A stretch of DNA of 64,000 bases from positions 186,001-250,000 of the forward strand of contig NZ_LS483446.1 of assembly GCF_900476215.1 (NCBI RefSeq), in the 5' to 3' direction. The notes under the pieces were generated by a model. That model worked only from the letters and a program-made list of their open reading frames with translations. It did no database searches and was not told where the DNA came from. Below are positions 1 through 8,925 of the stretch, one piece after another (positions within the stretch are counted from its first letter, which is position 1; each line of letters starts with the position of its first letter). Origin of the DNA: Helicobacter mustelae (GTDB lineage: Bacteria > Campylobacterota > Campylobacteria > Campylobacterales > Helicobacteraceae). The position numbers and the translations under genes were made by a program.

Positions 1-352
1 TGTCCTGATAGGAAAAAACAAAAATACTTTTTTGCCAACTGTGCGCTCGCGCCTGCATATAGAGGACAAAAGAATTCGCGCAAAAATCAGAGATTTTTCC
101 CTGGATCTCAATGCTCTGAGCCTGCAGGGAATTTATGAATATCTCAAGCAGAGGCATGAAAACTCCTATGAATACACCAAGCAAAAGATTCAATCTCTGC
201 TTTTTAGCGCCAAGAAGGCTGGGTATGTTTTGAGCCAGGAGGAGTTACAAAGCTTTGATGAGGCCCTCCTAGCCTCCTTTAATCACCAACAATTCTCCTT
301 TGTGCTACTGCCTTTATTGCTCATGCTTTTGGAAAAAAAGAATCAAAGATGA
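1..352 (+). CDS. holB: DNA polymerase III delta-prime subunit, C-terminal part (5' end outside window)
   Basis: The reading frame is open to the left edge of the window, so only the last part of the protein is present. The visible start of the fragment, FLPTVRSRL, resembles the conserved segment of clamp-loader subunits in which the protein would leave the AAA+ core. The rest is a helical C-terminal region with a leucine-rich end. Clamp-loader delta-prime subunits help load the sliding clamp during replication. The stop overlaps the folP ATG (ATGA), and holB directly before folP is the order I recall from H. pylori. The identification rests on the short motif and the neighbour, since the Walker region is outside the window. 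Confidence 0.72.
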   Translation, partial: VLIGKNKNTFLPTVRSRLHIEDKRIRAKIRDFSLDLNALSLQGIYEYLKQRHENSYEYTKQKIQSLLFSAKKAGYVLSQEELQSFDEALLASFNHQQFSFVLLPLLLMLLEKKNQR

Positions 353-1518
353 CACAAATAAAAACCCTAAATCCTGATTTTTTGCCTCAGGCATTTGCGC
401 GCATTGGCAGTGATGCTATGGGATGTGCAATCATGGGTAAAAAATCCCAAATCCTAGCCTTTGAGATTACGCATCTTTCTTTGAGTGCCACCCTCATTTT
501 GAAGCAAGAGGCCATTGGTGTGGGTGGGGATTTTGCCACTCCAAGGGATTGCATTCTAGCAAGGGATGCTTTTTATGATGGTGTGCTTTTTGGCACAAAG
601 GCACAGCTCCAAAGACTGCTAAACAAACTCAAAACCCAGCCCTTTGGGTTAGGGGATCTAGCAAAGAGACTCAAGGCTCATCTATCCCAGCGCAAAGACT
701 TTGGCACACAGATTATGGCAGTGATTAATCTCACGCCCGATAGTTTTTTTGTGGATTCAAGATCAAACGCCCTGGATGCCAAACAAAAAATCCTCTCTTT
801 GCTTGAGATGGAAGTGGGGATGATTGACATTGGAGGTGCGAGCTCTCGCCCGGGCAGTCAGATTCTAGAGGCAGAGGAGGAGCTTTTGCGCTTGAGGGAG
901 GTTTTTGATTTTATTGCTTCTCAAAAGCTTTATTTACAAAAGAAATTTTCCATCGACACCTATAATGTCGAGGTAGCAAAAGCGGCGCTTGATAGTGGCT
1001 TTGCCATCCTCAATGATGTTAGTGGTTTCCAAAACCCCGGGATGCTAGAGCTTGCAGCTAGTTATAAGGCTACAGTGATTTTGATGCATACAAGAGGCAG
1101 TCCAAAAGAAATGCAAAATCTCACAAATTATGAGCATCTTTTTGGGGAGATGAGTGCGTTTTTTGCAGAAAAAATCACGGCACTCAAAAACATGGGGGTC
1201 TATGACATCATCCTAGACATTGGTTTTGGTTTTGCCAAAAATTTGGAGCAAAATCTAGATCTCATCGCCCACCTTAGGCATTTTGAGAGTTTTGGCCTCC
1301 CCTTGCTTGTTGGGGCAAGCCGCAAGAGCACTATCCAAAAAATTCTTAACAAGACTCCAGAGGATAGCCTAAGCGGGACCTTGGCCATGCATTTTTTGGC
1401 GCTTTTGAATGGCGCAAATATCTTGCGTGTGCATGATCCCTTGGAGCATTTGGATCTGCTAAAGATCTATCAAGCCTATCAGCATCAGCAAGGAGAGACA
1501 TGCATAAGCCCTCTGTAA
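349..1518 (+). CDS. folP: dihydropteroate synthase with N-terminal extension
   Basis: Folate enzyme joining p-aminobenzoate to the pterin pyrophosphate. The C-terminal two thirds is a TIM barrel with the family signatures: IMAVINLTPDSF near residue 122, DIGGASSRPGS, the FSIDTYN strand, LNDVSGF, ILDIGFGFAK and the phosphate-binding LLVGASRKS. At 389 residues it is about 110 longer than typical FolP. The N-terminal part includes GVGGDFATPRD near residue 57. Helicobacter FolP is known to carry such an extension, and the H. pylori protein has been described as a bifunctional dihydropteroate synthase/dihydropteroate reductase. That second activity is inferred here from length and family only. The start overlaps the holB stop (ATGA), implying translational coupling. 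Confidence 0.93.
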   Translation: MTQIKTLNPDFLPQAFARIGSDAMGCAIMGKKSQILAFEITHLSLSATLILKQEAIGVGGDFATPRDCILARDAFYDGVLFGTKAQLQRLLNKLKTQPFGLGDLAKRLKAHLSQRKDFGTQIMAVINLTPDSFFVDSRSNALDAKQKILSLLEMEVGMIDIGGASSRPGSQILEAEEELLRLREVFDFIASQKLYLQKKFSIDTYNVEVAKAALDSGFAILNDVSGFQNPGMLELAASYKATVILMHTRGSPKEMQNLTNYEHLFGEMSAFFAEKITALKNMGVYDIILDIGFGFAKNLEQNLDLIAHLRHFESFGLPLLVGASRKSTIQKILNKTPEDSLSGTLAMHFLALLNGANILRVHDPLEHLDLLKIYQAYQHQQGETCISPL

Positions 1519-2507
1519 AATCCATGCAAACCTTTTTGCTTGGCAATGGCTATGACAAGAGTCATATTGATGCTATGAGTGAGGAAGAGTTATTTGAGAT
1601 CTATAGCAAAAAAGTAAGGCAAGAGGTGCAGGAATCTCAGCATGAATTGCTGGATAATATTGACATTCGCTATTTTGCCCAGGTCAAAAAACAAAAGGAA
1701 CTTGATTCCAAAGTTCAAGAAATTCAAAAGCAAATATGCAGGGTGAATCACAGTGTGCGAAAGGTCTATGACATCATTGATGCTTTTATTGAGGATTTTT
1801 CTTTGGATGAATTGCGATATTTCATCCTCAATGGCATCAATAAAATCCCCTCCAATATTGTTGATCGTGTCATTCAGATTAAGTCCTATCAATACCGCAT
1901 CTTTTGGCTAGAAAAAATCGAGGAAAATCTAGCCCCCTTGCCAGAAGAGGAGCGCCATACGCTGATGGAAAAATACACAAAGCCAGATTACAAAGACTCC
2001 CGCCTTTATCAGATTTATAAAAATTCCTTCGATCAAAAAGAATTGCAAAAAATGGTAGAGATTGCCAGAAAGAAGCTTGATGTCATTAAGCATTTCCTCC
2101 CTGAGGCATTGGAGGAGAGTTATGCAACACTCCATGAGGAAGATAAAGAAAAAAATAAAATCATTGAGGAAATCATGTCTTTTACGCACTCCTATCCGCG
2201 CAACACACTCAAAAAAATGACCATGAAGCAATTGAGAAATCTCGGTGATTTTATTCGTGAAAAGATGCGTGAAGAGCAGCGGGATCATCGCATCATAGAG
2301 AAATATGTCCAGATGATTGAGGAGAGCATGCGCTCTGTAGAGGATGCGGAATTTCAAATGGTTTGTATGGATGCAATCAATCGCCTTAGCAACCCCCAAC
2401 TACAAAAAGTCATAGAGACCCTAAATACCAAAAATAAATTTTTTGCCAGCAAATTTGAGAGTGTGGCGCGTAGTTTGCGAGGGAAGATCAATGCAAAGTT
2501 ATTTTAA
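1500..2507 (+). CDS. conserved helical protein of unknown function
   Basis: A 335-residue soluble protein, rich in charged residues and predicted almost wholly alpha-helical, with long stretches of E, K and Q suggestive of coiled coil (about residues 35-80 and 210-270). No signal peptide, membrane segment or catalytic motif is visible. The start ATG lies 19 nt inside folP and has AGGAG four bases upstream; a second ATG at 1524 is possible. It sits between folP and dnaE on the same strand. I recall an unannotated gene after folP in H. pylori too, but I cannot assign a role. Codon use looks like that of its neighbours, so I treat it as a real gene. Confidence 0.8.
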   Translation: MHKPSVKSMQTFLLGNGYDKSHIDAMSEEELFEIYSKKVRQEVQESQHELLDNIDIRYFAQVKKQKELDSKVQEIQKQICRVNHSVRKVYDIIDAFIEDFSLDELRYFILNGINKIPSNIVDRVIQIKSYQYRIFWLEKIEENLAPLPEEERHTLMEKYTKPDYKDSRLYQIYKNSFDQKELQKMVEIARKKLDVIKHFLPEALEESYATLHEEDKEKNKIIEEIMSFTHSYPRNTLKKMTMKQLRNLGDFIREKMREEQRDHRIIEKYVQMIEESMRSVEDAEFQMVCMDAINRLSNPQLQKVIETLNTKNKFFASKFESVARSLRGKINAKLF

Positions 2508-2535
2508 AAAATGCAATCTGGTCTTAAGTAACAAA

Positions 2536-2544
2536 TGTTATGAT
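2536..2544 (+). promoter_or_regulatory. possible promoter of dnaE (-10 box)
   Basis: TATGAT at 2539-2544 in the 56-nt gap after the preceding stop, with a start codon 26 nt further on. It is one mismatch from the vegetative consensus. No clear -35 element is seen, which is normal for Helicobacter sigma-80 promoters. Confidence 0.35.
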
Positions 2545-2569
2545 TTTTGAAATGTTTTAAGGGGTGAAA

Positions 2570-5500
2570 ATGAGCTATACACATCTGCATCTGCATACAG
2601 AATATTCCATGCTTGATGGAGCCAATAAGATTAAGAATCTCATCCAGAGGCTCAAGGAACTGGGCATGAGCAGTGTGAGCATGACTGATCATGGCAATAT
2701 GTTTGGAGCGATTGAGTTTTACAAAAGCATGAAGGCAGAGGGGATTAAGCCCATCATTGGCATGGAGGCCTATGTGCATAATTATGAAGAGCTAAATTCC
2801 AAGGAGGGCAAACAGAGATTTCATCTTTGTTTGTATGCTAAAAATGAAGTAGGGTATAAGAATCTTATGTTTCTTAGCTCAATGGCATTTATTGAGGGTT
2901 TTTATTATTATCCAAGGATTAGCAAGAAGCTCTTGCGTGAGCATAGCGAGGGGCTTGTAGCAAGCTCTGCTTGTTTGGGTGGAGAGGTGAATTTCCATCT
3001 AAATACAAGCGAGCGCAATAAAAAGCGCGGTGCTAAGGGCATAGAGATGGCCAAAGAAGTGGCCTTAGAATATCGGGATATTTTTGGAGAGGATTTTTAT
3101 CTAGAAATTATGCGTCATGGAATCAATCATCAAGAAAATATTGATGATTTGATTATCCGTATCTCGCAAGAAACAGGAATTAAGCTCATTGCCACCAATG
3201 ATGCCCATTATATTTCTCAAAAAGACCATAAAATGCAAGAGGTGGTGCAAACTCTTGGGCAGGGAAAAACCCTCAATGATCCCAATCGCTTGAAACATAC
3301 AGTGTTTGAATTTTATGTAAAGTCTTCTGAGGAAATGGAAAGGATTTTTGCAGATATTCCAGAGGCATTGAGGAATACGCAAGAAATTGTAGAGAAATGT
3401 AATCTTGAAATAGAGCTCAAAGATGAAAAAACCAATCCTCCCACCCCTCCGACATTTATTTTTACCAAAGAATATGCCAAGCTTGAGGGTCAAGAGATTG
3501 ACAATGATGCAGATTTTTTTGCTTACAAATCTAGGCAAGGGCTAGAAGAGTATTTGAAAATTATTCCCCAGGAAAAACATCAGATCTATCGCGATCGCCT
3601 AGAAGAAGAGATTAGGATTATCACGCAAATGAAGTTTCCTGGATACATGCTCATTGTTTGGGATTTTATTCATTTTGCAAAGAGTCAAAATATCCCCGTG
3701 GGTCCAGGGCGGGGTAGTGCGGCAGGAAGTTTGGTGGCATTTTGTTTGAAAATTACAGATATTGATCCCATGAAATATAATTTACTTTTTGAGCGTTTTC
3801 TCAATCCTGAGCGCGTTTCCATGCCTGATATTGATACGGATTTTTGTCAGCGCAGGCGTGGTGAGGTGATTGAATATATGATCCAAAAATATGGAAAATA
3901 CAATGTCGCACAAGTGATTACTTTTGGTAAGTTGCTTGCCAAAAATGCAATCCGTGATGTGGCACGTGTGTTGGATATGCCGCTTAAAGATGCTGATGCA
4001 TTTGCCAAGCTCATCCCCAATCAATTGGGAATCAAGCTAGAAGATGCACATGCCCTAGAGCCAAAAATAGAGGAATTTATGAATCAAAACCCAAAGGCAC
4101 GGGATGTGTGGGAATATGCCCTGCAGCTTGAGGGTCTCAATCGCAATGCAGGGAAACATGCAGCTGCTATTGTTTTGGATTCTGAAAAGGAATTATGGCA
4201 TAAGACGCCTTTATGCACCGTAGGGAAAAGTGATGATTCTTTGGTGACGCAATATTCTATGAAATATCTTGAACCCGTGGATTTAATCAAATTTGACTTT
4301 TTGGGGTTAAAGACCCTTACGGTCGTGCATGATGCCCTAGAGCTTATCAAAAAGCGCTATGGCAAAGAAATCGATTTTTTGAGCGTGGATGTGGATGATA
4401 AAAAAGTCTATGAGACCATTCAAAGTGGGGATACGCTCGGGATATTCCAAATCGAATCCTCGATGTTCCAAGGACTCAATAAGCGCATCAAGCCCAGCAA
4501 TTTTGAAGACATCATTGCCATCATTGCGTTGGGGCGACCAGGGCCCATGGAGTCTGGAATGGTGGATGACTTCATCAATCGCAAACATGGCCTAGAGGAG
4601 ATTACATACATGTTTGATGCACTTGAGCCCATTCTCAAACCCACTTATGGCACGATTGTGTACCAAGAGCAAGTTATGCAGATTGTGCAGACAATTGGGG
4701 GATTTTCCCTGGGTGGAGCAGATCTTGTGCGTCGTGCGATGGGTAAAAAAATCAAAGAAGAGATGGAGCGCTTGAAGAGTGATTTTGCCACTGGTGCAGA
4801 AAAAAATGGCTTTGATCGCGCTAAAGCAGAGGATTTGTGGGAGTTGATTGTAAAATTTGCGGGCTATGGTTTTAATAAATCCCACTCTGCTGCATATGCA
4901 ATGATCACATTTCAGACTGCTTATCTCAAAACCTATTACAAAGAGGAATTTATGGCAGCTTTGCTTAGCAGCGAATCTGGCAAGATTGAGTCTGTGGCCA
5001 AGTACATTAATGAAGTGAAAAAAATGGATATGGATTTCATGTCCCCGCATGTAAATATTTCTGAAAAAAATTTTGGCGTAGCAAACTTTGAGCATGAGGG
5101 CATGGGGATTAAAAAGATTATTTTTGGGCTTTCTGCCATCAAGGGGGTGGGTGATGAACCCATTCAAAACATCATCTCTGTGCGAGAAAAAGGAGGGGAT
5201 TTTAAAAGCTTAGAGGATTTTATCTCGCGTGTTGATTTTTCTAAAATCACCAAGCGTGTGCTAGAGCCCTTGATAAAATCTGGTGGGCTAGATGGCCTGG
5301 GATATAGTCGTGCATGTATGTTAAAAAATCTTGATGCCATTTGTGAGGCAGGGAGGCGCAAGGACAAGGCCAAAGAAAGCATGGCCCAAGGGCTATTTGG
5401 AGGGCTAGAAGATGAGGTGGAGCAAAACGTGCGTTTTGATTTTTCAAATTTTGAGGAATTTCCCTTGCGCGATTTGCTGGATTTGGAATTTGAATGCCTT

Positions 5501-6124
5501 GGGATCTATGTCTCAGGGCATCCCTTGGAGGAATATCGCGAGAGCATTGAGGGGCTACAGGGCTTTGTGCCCAGTGTGAGTCTGGGGGAAGTGGAGGAAG
5601 ATTCTTATTGCCTGATTGCAGGGAAGGTGTCTGAGATTACTCGCAAAATGAGTAAAAGCAACAAACCCTATGGATATGTGAATCTCTTGGATTTGTATGG
5701 GAAAATTGAGATTATGTTTTTTGAAAAACAACTCTTGGAGCTAGAAAAATTTGATCTAGAGCAGCCCATCGTCTTGAAGTGTAAGATCGAAAGAGATGAT
5801 GAGGGCTATCAGGTGCGCATCATTAAGATCCTCACCCTCAAAGAAGCACAGGAAGAAAAGATTGATGTGGGATATAAGAAGGATTCAGCATTATTGGAGG
5901 GGGAGATGGATTCTTGCTGTCCTTTGGTTTTGCATCTAGACCACAATGCCCCCAAAGATATTTTTGATAGCCTTGCCCAGAGCATTGAGCGCAATAAGGG
6001 CAATCGTGAGCTAAGAATCATCATCAAGGATAAATACGAGACTTATATGTTCATCACAGAAAAAAAGGTAGATTCTGCTATCACGCAGGAATGCGCGGAT
6101 CTAGAGTGGTCGAGTTGGAAATGA
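2570..6124 (+). CDS. dnaE: DNA polymerase III alpha subunit
   Basis: Replicative polymerase of about 1184 residues, normal for DnaE. It opens with the PHP domain (THLHLHTEYSMLDG at the N-terminus). The family C polymerase core follows, with GPGRGSAAGS near residue 378, the catalytic-aspartate strand PDIDTDF near 417, NAGKHAAAIV, VYQEQVMQ, and FNKSHSAAYA near 767. An OB-fold with AGKVSEITRKMS occurs near residue 1015. I chose the ATG at 2570 rather than the in-frame GTG at 2564: AAGGGGTG lies just before the ATG, and MSYTHLHLHTEY matches the family start. The stop overlaps the rluB start (ATGA). It is next to rluB, as I recall from H. pylori. Confidence 0.96.
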   Translation: MSYTHLHLHTEYSMLDGANKIKNLIQRLKELGMSSVSMTDHGNMFGAIEFYKSMKAEGIKPIIGMEAYVHNYEELNSKEGKQRFHLCLYAKNEVGYKNLMFLSSMAFIEGFYYYPRISKKLLREHSEGLVASSACLGGEVNFHLNTSERNKKRGAKGIEMAKEVALEYRDIFGEDFYLEIMRHGINHQENIDDLIIRISQETGIKLIATNDAHYISQKDHKMQEVVQTLGQGKTLNDPNRLKHTVFEFYVKSSEEMERIFADIPEALRNTQEIVEKCNLEIELKDEKTNPPTPPTFIFTKEYAKLEGQEIDNDADFFAYKSRQGLEEYLKIIPQEKHQIYRDRLEEEIRIITQMKFPGYMLIVWDFIHFAKSQNIPVGPGRGSAAGSLVAFCLKITDIDPMKYNLLFERFLNPERVSMPDIDTDFCQRRRGEVIEYMIQKYGKYNVAQVITFGKLLAKNAIRDVARVLDMPLKDADAFAKLIPNQLGIKLEDAHALEPKIEEFMNQNPKARDVWEYALQLEGLNRNAGKHAAAIVLDSEKELWHKTPLCTVGKSDDSLVTQYSMKYLEPVDLIKFDFLGLKTLTVVHDALELIKKRYGKEIDFLSVDVDDKKVYETIQSGDTLGIFQIESSMFQGLNKRIKPSNFEDIIAIIALGRPGPMESGMVDDFINRKHGLEEITYMFDALEPILKPTYGTIVYQEQVMQIVQTIGGFSLGGADLVRRAMGKKIKEEMERLKSDFATGAEKNGFDRAKAEDLWELIVKFAGYGFNKSHSAAYAMITFQTAYLKTYYKEEFMAALLSSESGKIESVAKYINEVKKMDMDFMSPHVNISEKNFGVANFEHEGMGIKKIIFGLSAIKGVGDEPIQNIISVREKGGDFKSLEDFISRVDFSKITKRVLEPLIKSGGLDGLGYSRACMLKNLDAICEAGRRKDKAKESMAQGLFGGLEDEVEQNVRFDFSNFEEFPLRDLLDLEFECLGIYVSGHPLEEYRESIEGLQGFVPSVSLGEVEEDSYCLIAGKVSEITRKMSKSNKPYGYVNLLDLYGKIEIMFFEKQLLELEKFDLEQPIVLKCKIERDDEGYQVRIIKILTLKEAQEEKIDVGYKKDSALLEGEMDSCCPLVLHLDHNAPKDIFDSLAQSIERNKGNRELRIIIKDKYETYMFITEKKVDSAITQECADLEWSSWK

Positions 6125-6945
6125 TGCGCCTCAATCAATACATTGCCCATCATAGTAAATATTCTCGCAGAGAGGCCGATGGGCTTATTGCTCAGGGTCG
6201 CGTGAATGTGGAGAAAAAAAAGGCCGTGCTAGGCCAGGAGCTCAAAGAGGGGCAGCGGGTGTTTGTTGATGGTAAACAATTGCGCGAGAAAAAGGATGGG
6301 CCAAGCACAGTAATCGTATATCACAAACCAAAGGGTGAGCTGGTGACTCGGAGTGATGATAGAGGGCGAAGAAGCATTTTTGATAGCCTTGGGAGGCGTT
6401 ATGCGCATTTTACTCCCGTGGGGAGACTGGATTTTGCAAGCGAGGGGCTGTTATTACTTAGCGATGATAAAAAAATCGCTCACTTTCTGATGCAAAGCGA
6501 TCTGGAGCGCGAATATATCCTAAAAATTTCTGGAGCAGTCACAGAAAAGATGAAAGAAGCCATGGAAAATGGTCTGGAGCTAGAAGATGCGCGCGCAGGA
6601 GGACATGAAAAAAGCAAGATTCAAAAAATGAGCTTCAAGCCTTTTGCTTTTTATCAAATCCAGAAAAATGATAGAAATTTCTCCAAGCTCAAGGTGCGCA
6701 TCACCGAGGGGAAAAATCGAGAACTGCGCCGTTTTTTTGCGCATTTTAAGGCGGAGGTGCTGGATTTGCGACGCGTGGGATATGGGTTTGTCACGCTTTC
6801 TGCTCTGCCTGTGGGGAAGGTGAGATTTTTGAGCAAAGAAGAGTACAAAAAGCTCCATCAGCTCCTCAAAGAACATGCAAAGAACCCAGAGGGGAGGAAT
6901 GCGCGTCATCTAGGTGGAAAGGGGAACTTGGGAGGGGTAAAATAA
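6121..6945 (+). CDS. rluB: ribosomal pseudouridine synthase, RsuA/RluB family
   Basis: Isomerises a uridine to pseudouridine in ribosomal RNA. An S4 RNA-binding domain occupies the first 50 residues (MRLNQYIAHHSKYSRREAD), followed by the pseudouridine synthase fold. The catalytic motif is GRLDFASEGLLLLSDD, with the Asp near residue 103; KVRITEGKNRELRRFF follows near residue 190. The C-terminal tail is basic and glycine-rich. The reading frame is open further upstream, but the start at 6121 or 6124 (ATGATG) fits the S4 domain and overlaps the dnaE stop. RluB rather than RsuA is a judgement from neighbourhood and the basic tail; exact substrate position is not evident from sequence. Confidence 0.88.
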   Translation: MMRLNQYIAHHSKYSRREADGLIAQGRVNVEKKKAVLGQELKEGQRVFVDGKQLREKKDGPSTVIVYHKPKGELVTRSDDRGRRSIFDSLGRRYAHFTPVGRLDFASEGLLLLSDDKKIAHFLMQSDLEREYILKISGAVTEKMKEAMENGLELEDARAGGHEKSKIQKMSFKPFAFYQIQKNDRNFSKLKVRITEGKNRELRRFFAHFKAEVLDLRRVGYGFVTLSALPVGKVRFLSKEEYKKLHQLLKEHAKNPEGRNARHLGGKGNLGGVK

Positions 6946-7600
6946 AAAGGCTTCCGGATTTTTTGGGGGTGTTAAAAAATGCTAGTCTTGAGTGAGTGTG
7001 AGTAAGCACAAAATTCTAGAGGAAGCAAGGCGTGCGAGTTAGGAAGATTCTAAAAAATAAAAGCATGGATTTTCTAAAGGGGATTTAAAAACAGAGACAC
7101 ACAAATAAAAAGCAAGATGACGCTAAGCCTTTTATGAGTGGGCGAGCTTCTTGGGAGGGGTCTTTTCAAAAATCTGCCAAGGCATTTTGATTTTTCTCTG
7201 CTATAGAACAAGGGCTTAGTGCGTTCTTCTAGTGAGATTGCGTGATGTTGCATCTCTGGAATTTTCTTAAATCTCCATCGCCGTGGTGTTGGTGGGTCAT
7301 CCCTAATTTTCTGCAAAGTATTTTTTGAATCACAAGAGCTATATTGCATGAAGGGGTAGGGCAGTATTTCACATCCCTCCTTAGAAATTGATGAATAAAT
7401 TGATAGTCTTCCCTTTGTCAGGGAGTGGCTGTCAGGGAGTGGCAATAGGGATCCTAAAATTCTTGCGCAGAAATTCTTTTTTTGCCAAGGGTTTGTGCTA
7501 TATGTTGAATATCTCTGATATAAGTGGAAAATTTTTCCTAAGATCTTGTAGAAGTAAAGTTTATTTTTAAAATATTTAAGGTTCTGTACTAGAATTCTGC
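6946..7600. other. intergenic region without a recognised gene; contains a 14-bp tandem duplication
   Basis: About 650 bases between rluB and the DUF1104 gene. The sequence is A/T-rich and has no convincing ribosome site plus coding frame. A long open frame on the minus strand runs from inside the DUF1104 gene back to 7074, but it has no recognisable domain and shadows that gene. At 7416-7429 and 7430-7443 the 14-mer TGTCAGGGAGTGGC occurs twice in tandem. The region may hold a decayed gene, but nothing can be named. Confidence 0.5.
7590..7595 (+). promoter_or_regulatory. possible promoter of the DUF1104 gene
   Basis: TAGAAT at 7590-7595 lies about 44 nt upstream of the start codon in an A/T-rich context. 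It resembles the -10 boxes seen before mraY and htrA in this window, though without an exact TGn extension. Confidence 0.3.
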
Positions 7601-7635
7601 CAACCATATTTATGGTAATTTTTTTTATGAGGTGA

Positions 7636-8250
7636 ATGATGAAGAAGGTATTTGGTGCTTTGATGTTGATGGGCATGTTGGTTGGTGCAGATTTCTCAAA
7701 GATGAGCAATGATGACTTGGCGAAAATGGCTGGTACAGTTGATGCTAAGGATTTTGCGGACTATCACATGGAGCTTCACAAAAGAATGCATGGTATGTCT
7801 AAAGACCAGATGAAGGATTTTGCTAAAGAAATCAGAGAATACAGAGAGAAAAACACAGACAACATGACATTAAAAGAGTATCGCGAGCAGAGAGAGAAAA
7901 TCAAGGAGGCTCTTGAGCAGAAAGTGAAGGGCATGAGCAAAGAAGAGTGCAAAAAAAGCGGAATTTGTGAGCTTTATAGGCATGTTAAAAGAGAAATGAA
8001 AGATGGTTTTGTGCATGGTTGCGATATGAAACATGATAAAGATTCCAAAAAAGCAGACAAGAGGGTTAAAAAATCAGACAAGATGAGCAGTGTAGACAAT
8101 AGTGTAGACAATACACAAAGACTGGCAAAAATGGATAAAACAGAAGAAATGCATAAAATGGAAAAAATGCACAAGTCAGAGAAGATGCATAAATCAGAGA
8201 AAAAGGACAAGTCAGAAAAAATGCACAAGTCGGAGAAAAAAGACAAGTAA
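7636..8250 (+). CDS. secreted DUF1104-family protein with Lys/His-rich repeat tail
   Basis: A 204-residue protein with an N-terminal signal peptide (MMKKVFGALMLMGMLVGA) and probable cleavage before DFSKMSNDDLAKMAGTVD. The mature N-terminal part, about residues 19-125, resembles the DUF1104 family of small exported Campylobacterota proteins, whose function is unknown. Two cysteines occur in the ECKKSGIC segment. The last 33 residues are built from a hexamer like MHKSEK or KDKSEK, encoded by 18-bp tandem repeats. GAGGTG at 7629-7634 favours the second of two adjacent ATGs (7639) as the true start. The gene is monocistronic, with a strong terminator right after it. A metal- or polyanion-binding role for the tail is only a guess from composition. 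Confidence 0.78.
   Translation: MMKKVFGALMLMGMLVGADFSKMSNDDLAKMAGTVDAKDFADYHMELHKRMHGMSKDQMKDFAKEIREYREKNTDNMTLKEYREQREKIKEALEQKVKGMSKEECKKSGICELYRHVKREMKDGFVHGCDMKHDKDSKKADKRVKKSDKMSSVDNSVDNTQRLAKMDKTEEMHKMEKMHKSEKMHKSEKKDKSEKMHKSEKKDK
8149..8247 (+). repeat. 18-bp tandem repeat, 5.5 copies, encoding MHKSEK-like hexapeptides
   Basis: Five and a half degenerate copies of an 18-bp unit such as ATGCACAAGTCAGAGAAG, ending at the stop codon. Unit length is a multiple of three, so copy-number change would alter tail length without shifting frame. Confidence 0.85.
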
Positions 8251-8267
8251 TCCATTAAAATCCAATA

Positions 8268-8300
8268 AGAAGGAGAGGATTCCTCTCCTTCTTTCTTTAG
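8268..8300 (+). terminator. Rho-independent terminator after the DUF1104 gene
   Basis: AGAAGGAGAG (8268-8277) pairs perfectly with CTCTCCTTCT (8283-8292) across a 5-nt loop. A T-rich tract (TTCTTT) follows. It begins 18 nt after the stop codon. Confidence 0.85.
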
Positions 8301-8925
8301 TATCCCCACTTCCTTAAACCTTTCAGAGAATTTTTAAGCTTTGATTTTTAGCATCCTTTAGATTTTTGAGATTATGTGGGTTTAGCACGGTCTCACCCCT
8401 TCGCAATTACTGAAGTCACGTTTTAAAAATGTCAATTCATGCAAAATGACCCGCATCTGCTCTTGATATTTTTCCATAAAATTCGCATGCGGAATTCAAG
8501 CTGCAAGGTTTCCATACATGCCCCACAATCCCATTGCCCCAATCCTGTGGCCTAGACCTTTGCATGGAATACTTGGCATGTTTGGAGCATCACTCCCTTG
8601 CTTGAAACTTGATACCCCAATCTTTGGTGTCTAAAATTTTTCTCTAGCTTCTGGGTAATAATTTCCTATTTCACGATCCTATCCTGCCTATAGAAACAAC
8701 ACAGCCAGCGCATTGCAGCTATGCTGAAAATCACTCGCATCTCCTGTGTTGTCTTTTTATTTTTCATGCAAGGAGATGAAAAATCCAACCATTTGGCTTT
8801 AAAAATCTAAAAGATTCAAAGCCAAATTAGCCCAATCAGGGGAAAATAAACCAAGTAGCAAGGTTTTATAACAACTCAAAAAGAGCAAGAAGCCCAGAGT
8901 TATCAAAAATGCTAAAAATTAGGAC
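8301..8925. other. gene-free region between DUF1104 gene and serB
   Basis: About 620 bases with no convincing coding frame on either strand. Two things stand out: a 22-nt segment at 8581-8602 identical to part of serB, and a stem-loop at 8791-8827. The rest is unremarkable A/T-rich sequence. Confidence 0.5.
8791..8827. other. nested stem-loop downstream of serB
   Basis: ATTTGGCTTT (8791-8800) and AAAGCCAAAT (8818-8827) form a perfect 10-bp stem. Inside it AATCT and AGATT form a further 5 bp. It lies about 100 nt past the serB stop. The minus-strand transcript lacks a good U-run straight after it, so terminator status is uncertain. Confidence 0.45.

Noticed and set aside
7074-7709. Minus-strand ORF of 211 residues upstream of the DUF1104 gene
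   Set aside because: It overlaps the start and signal peptide of a much better supported gene, has no recognisable domain and no ribosome site.
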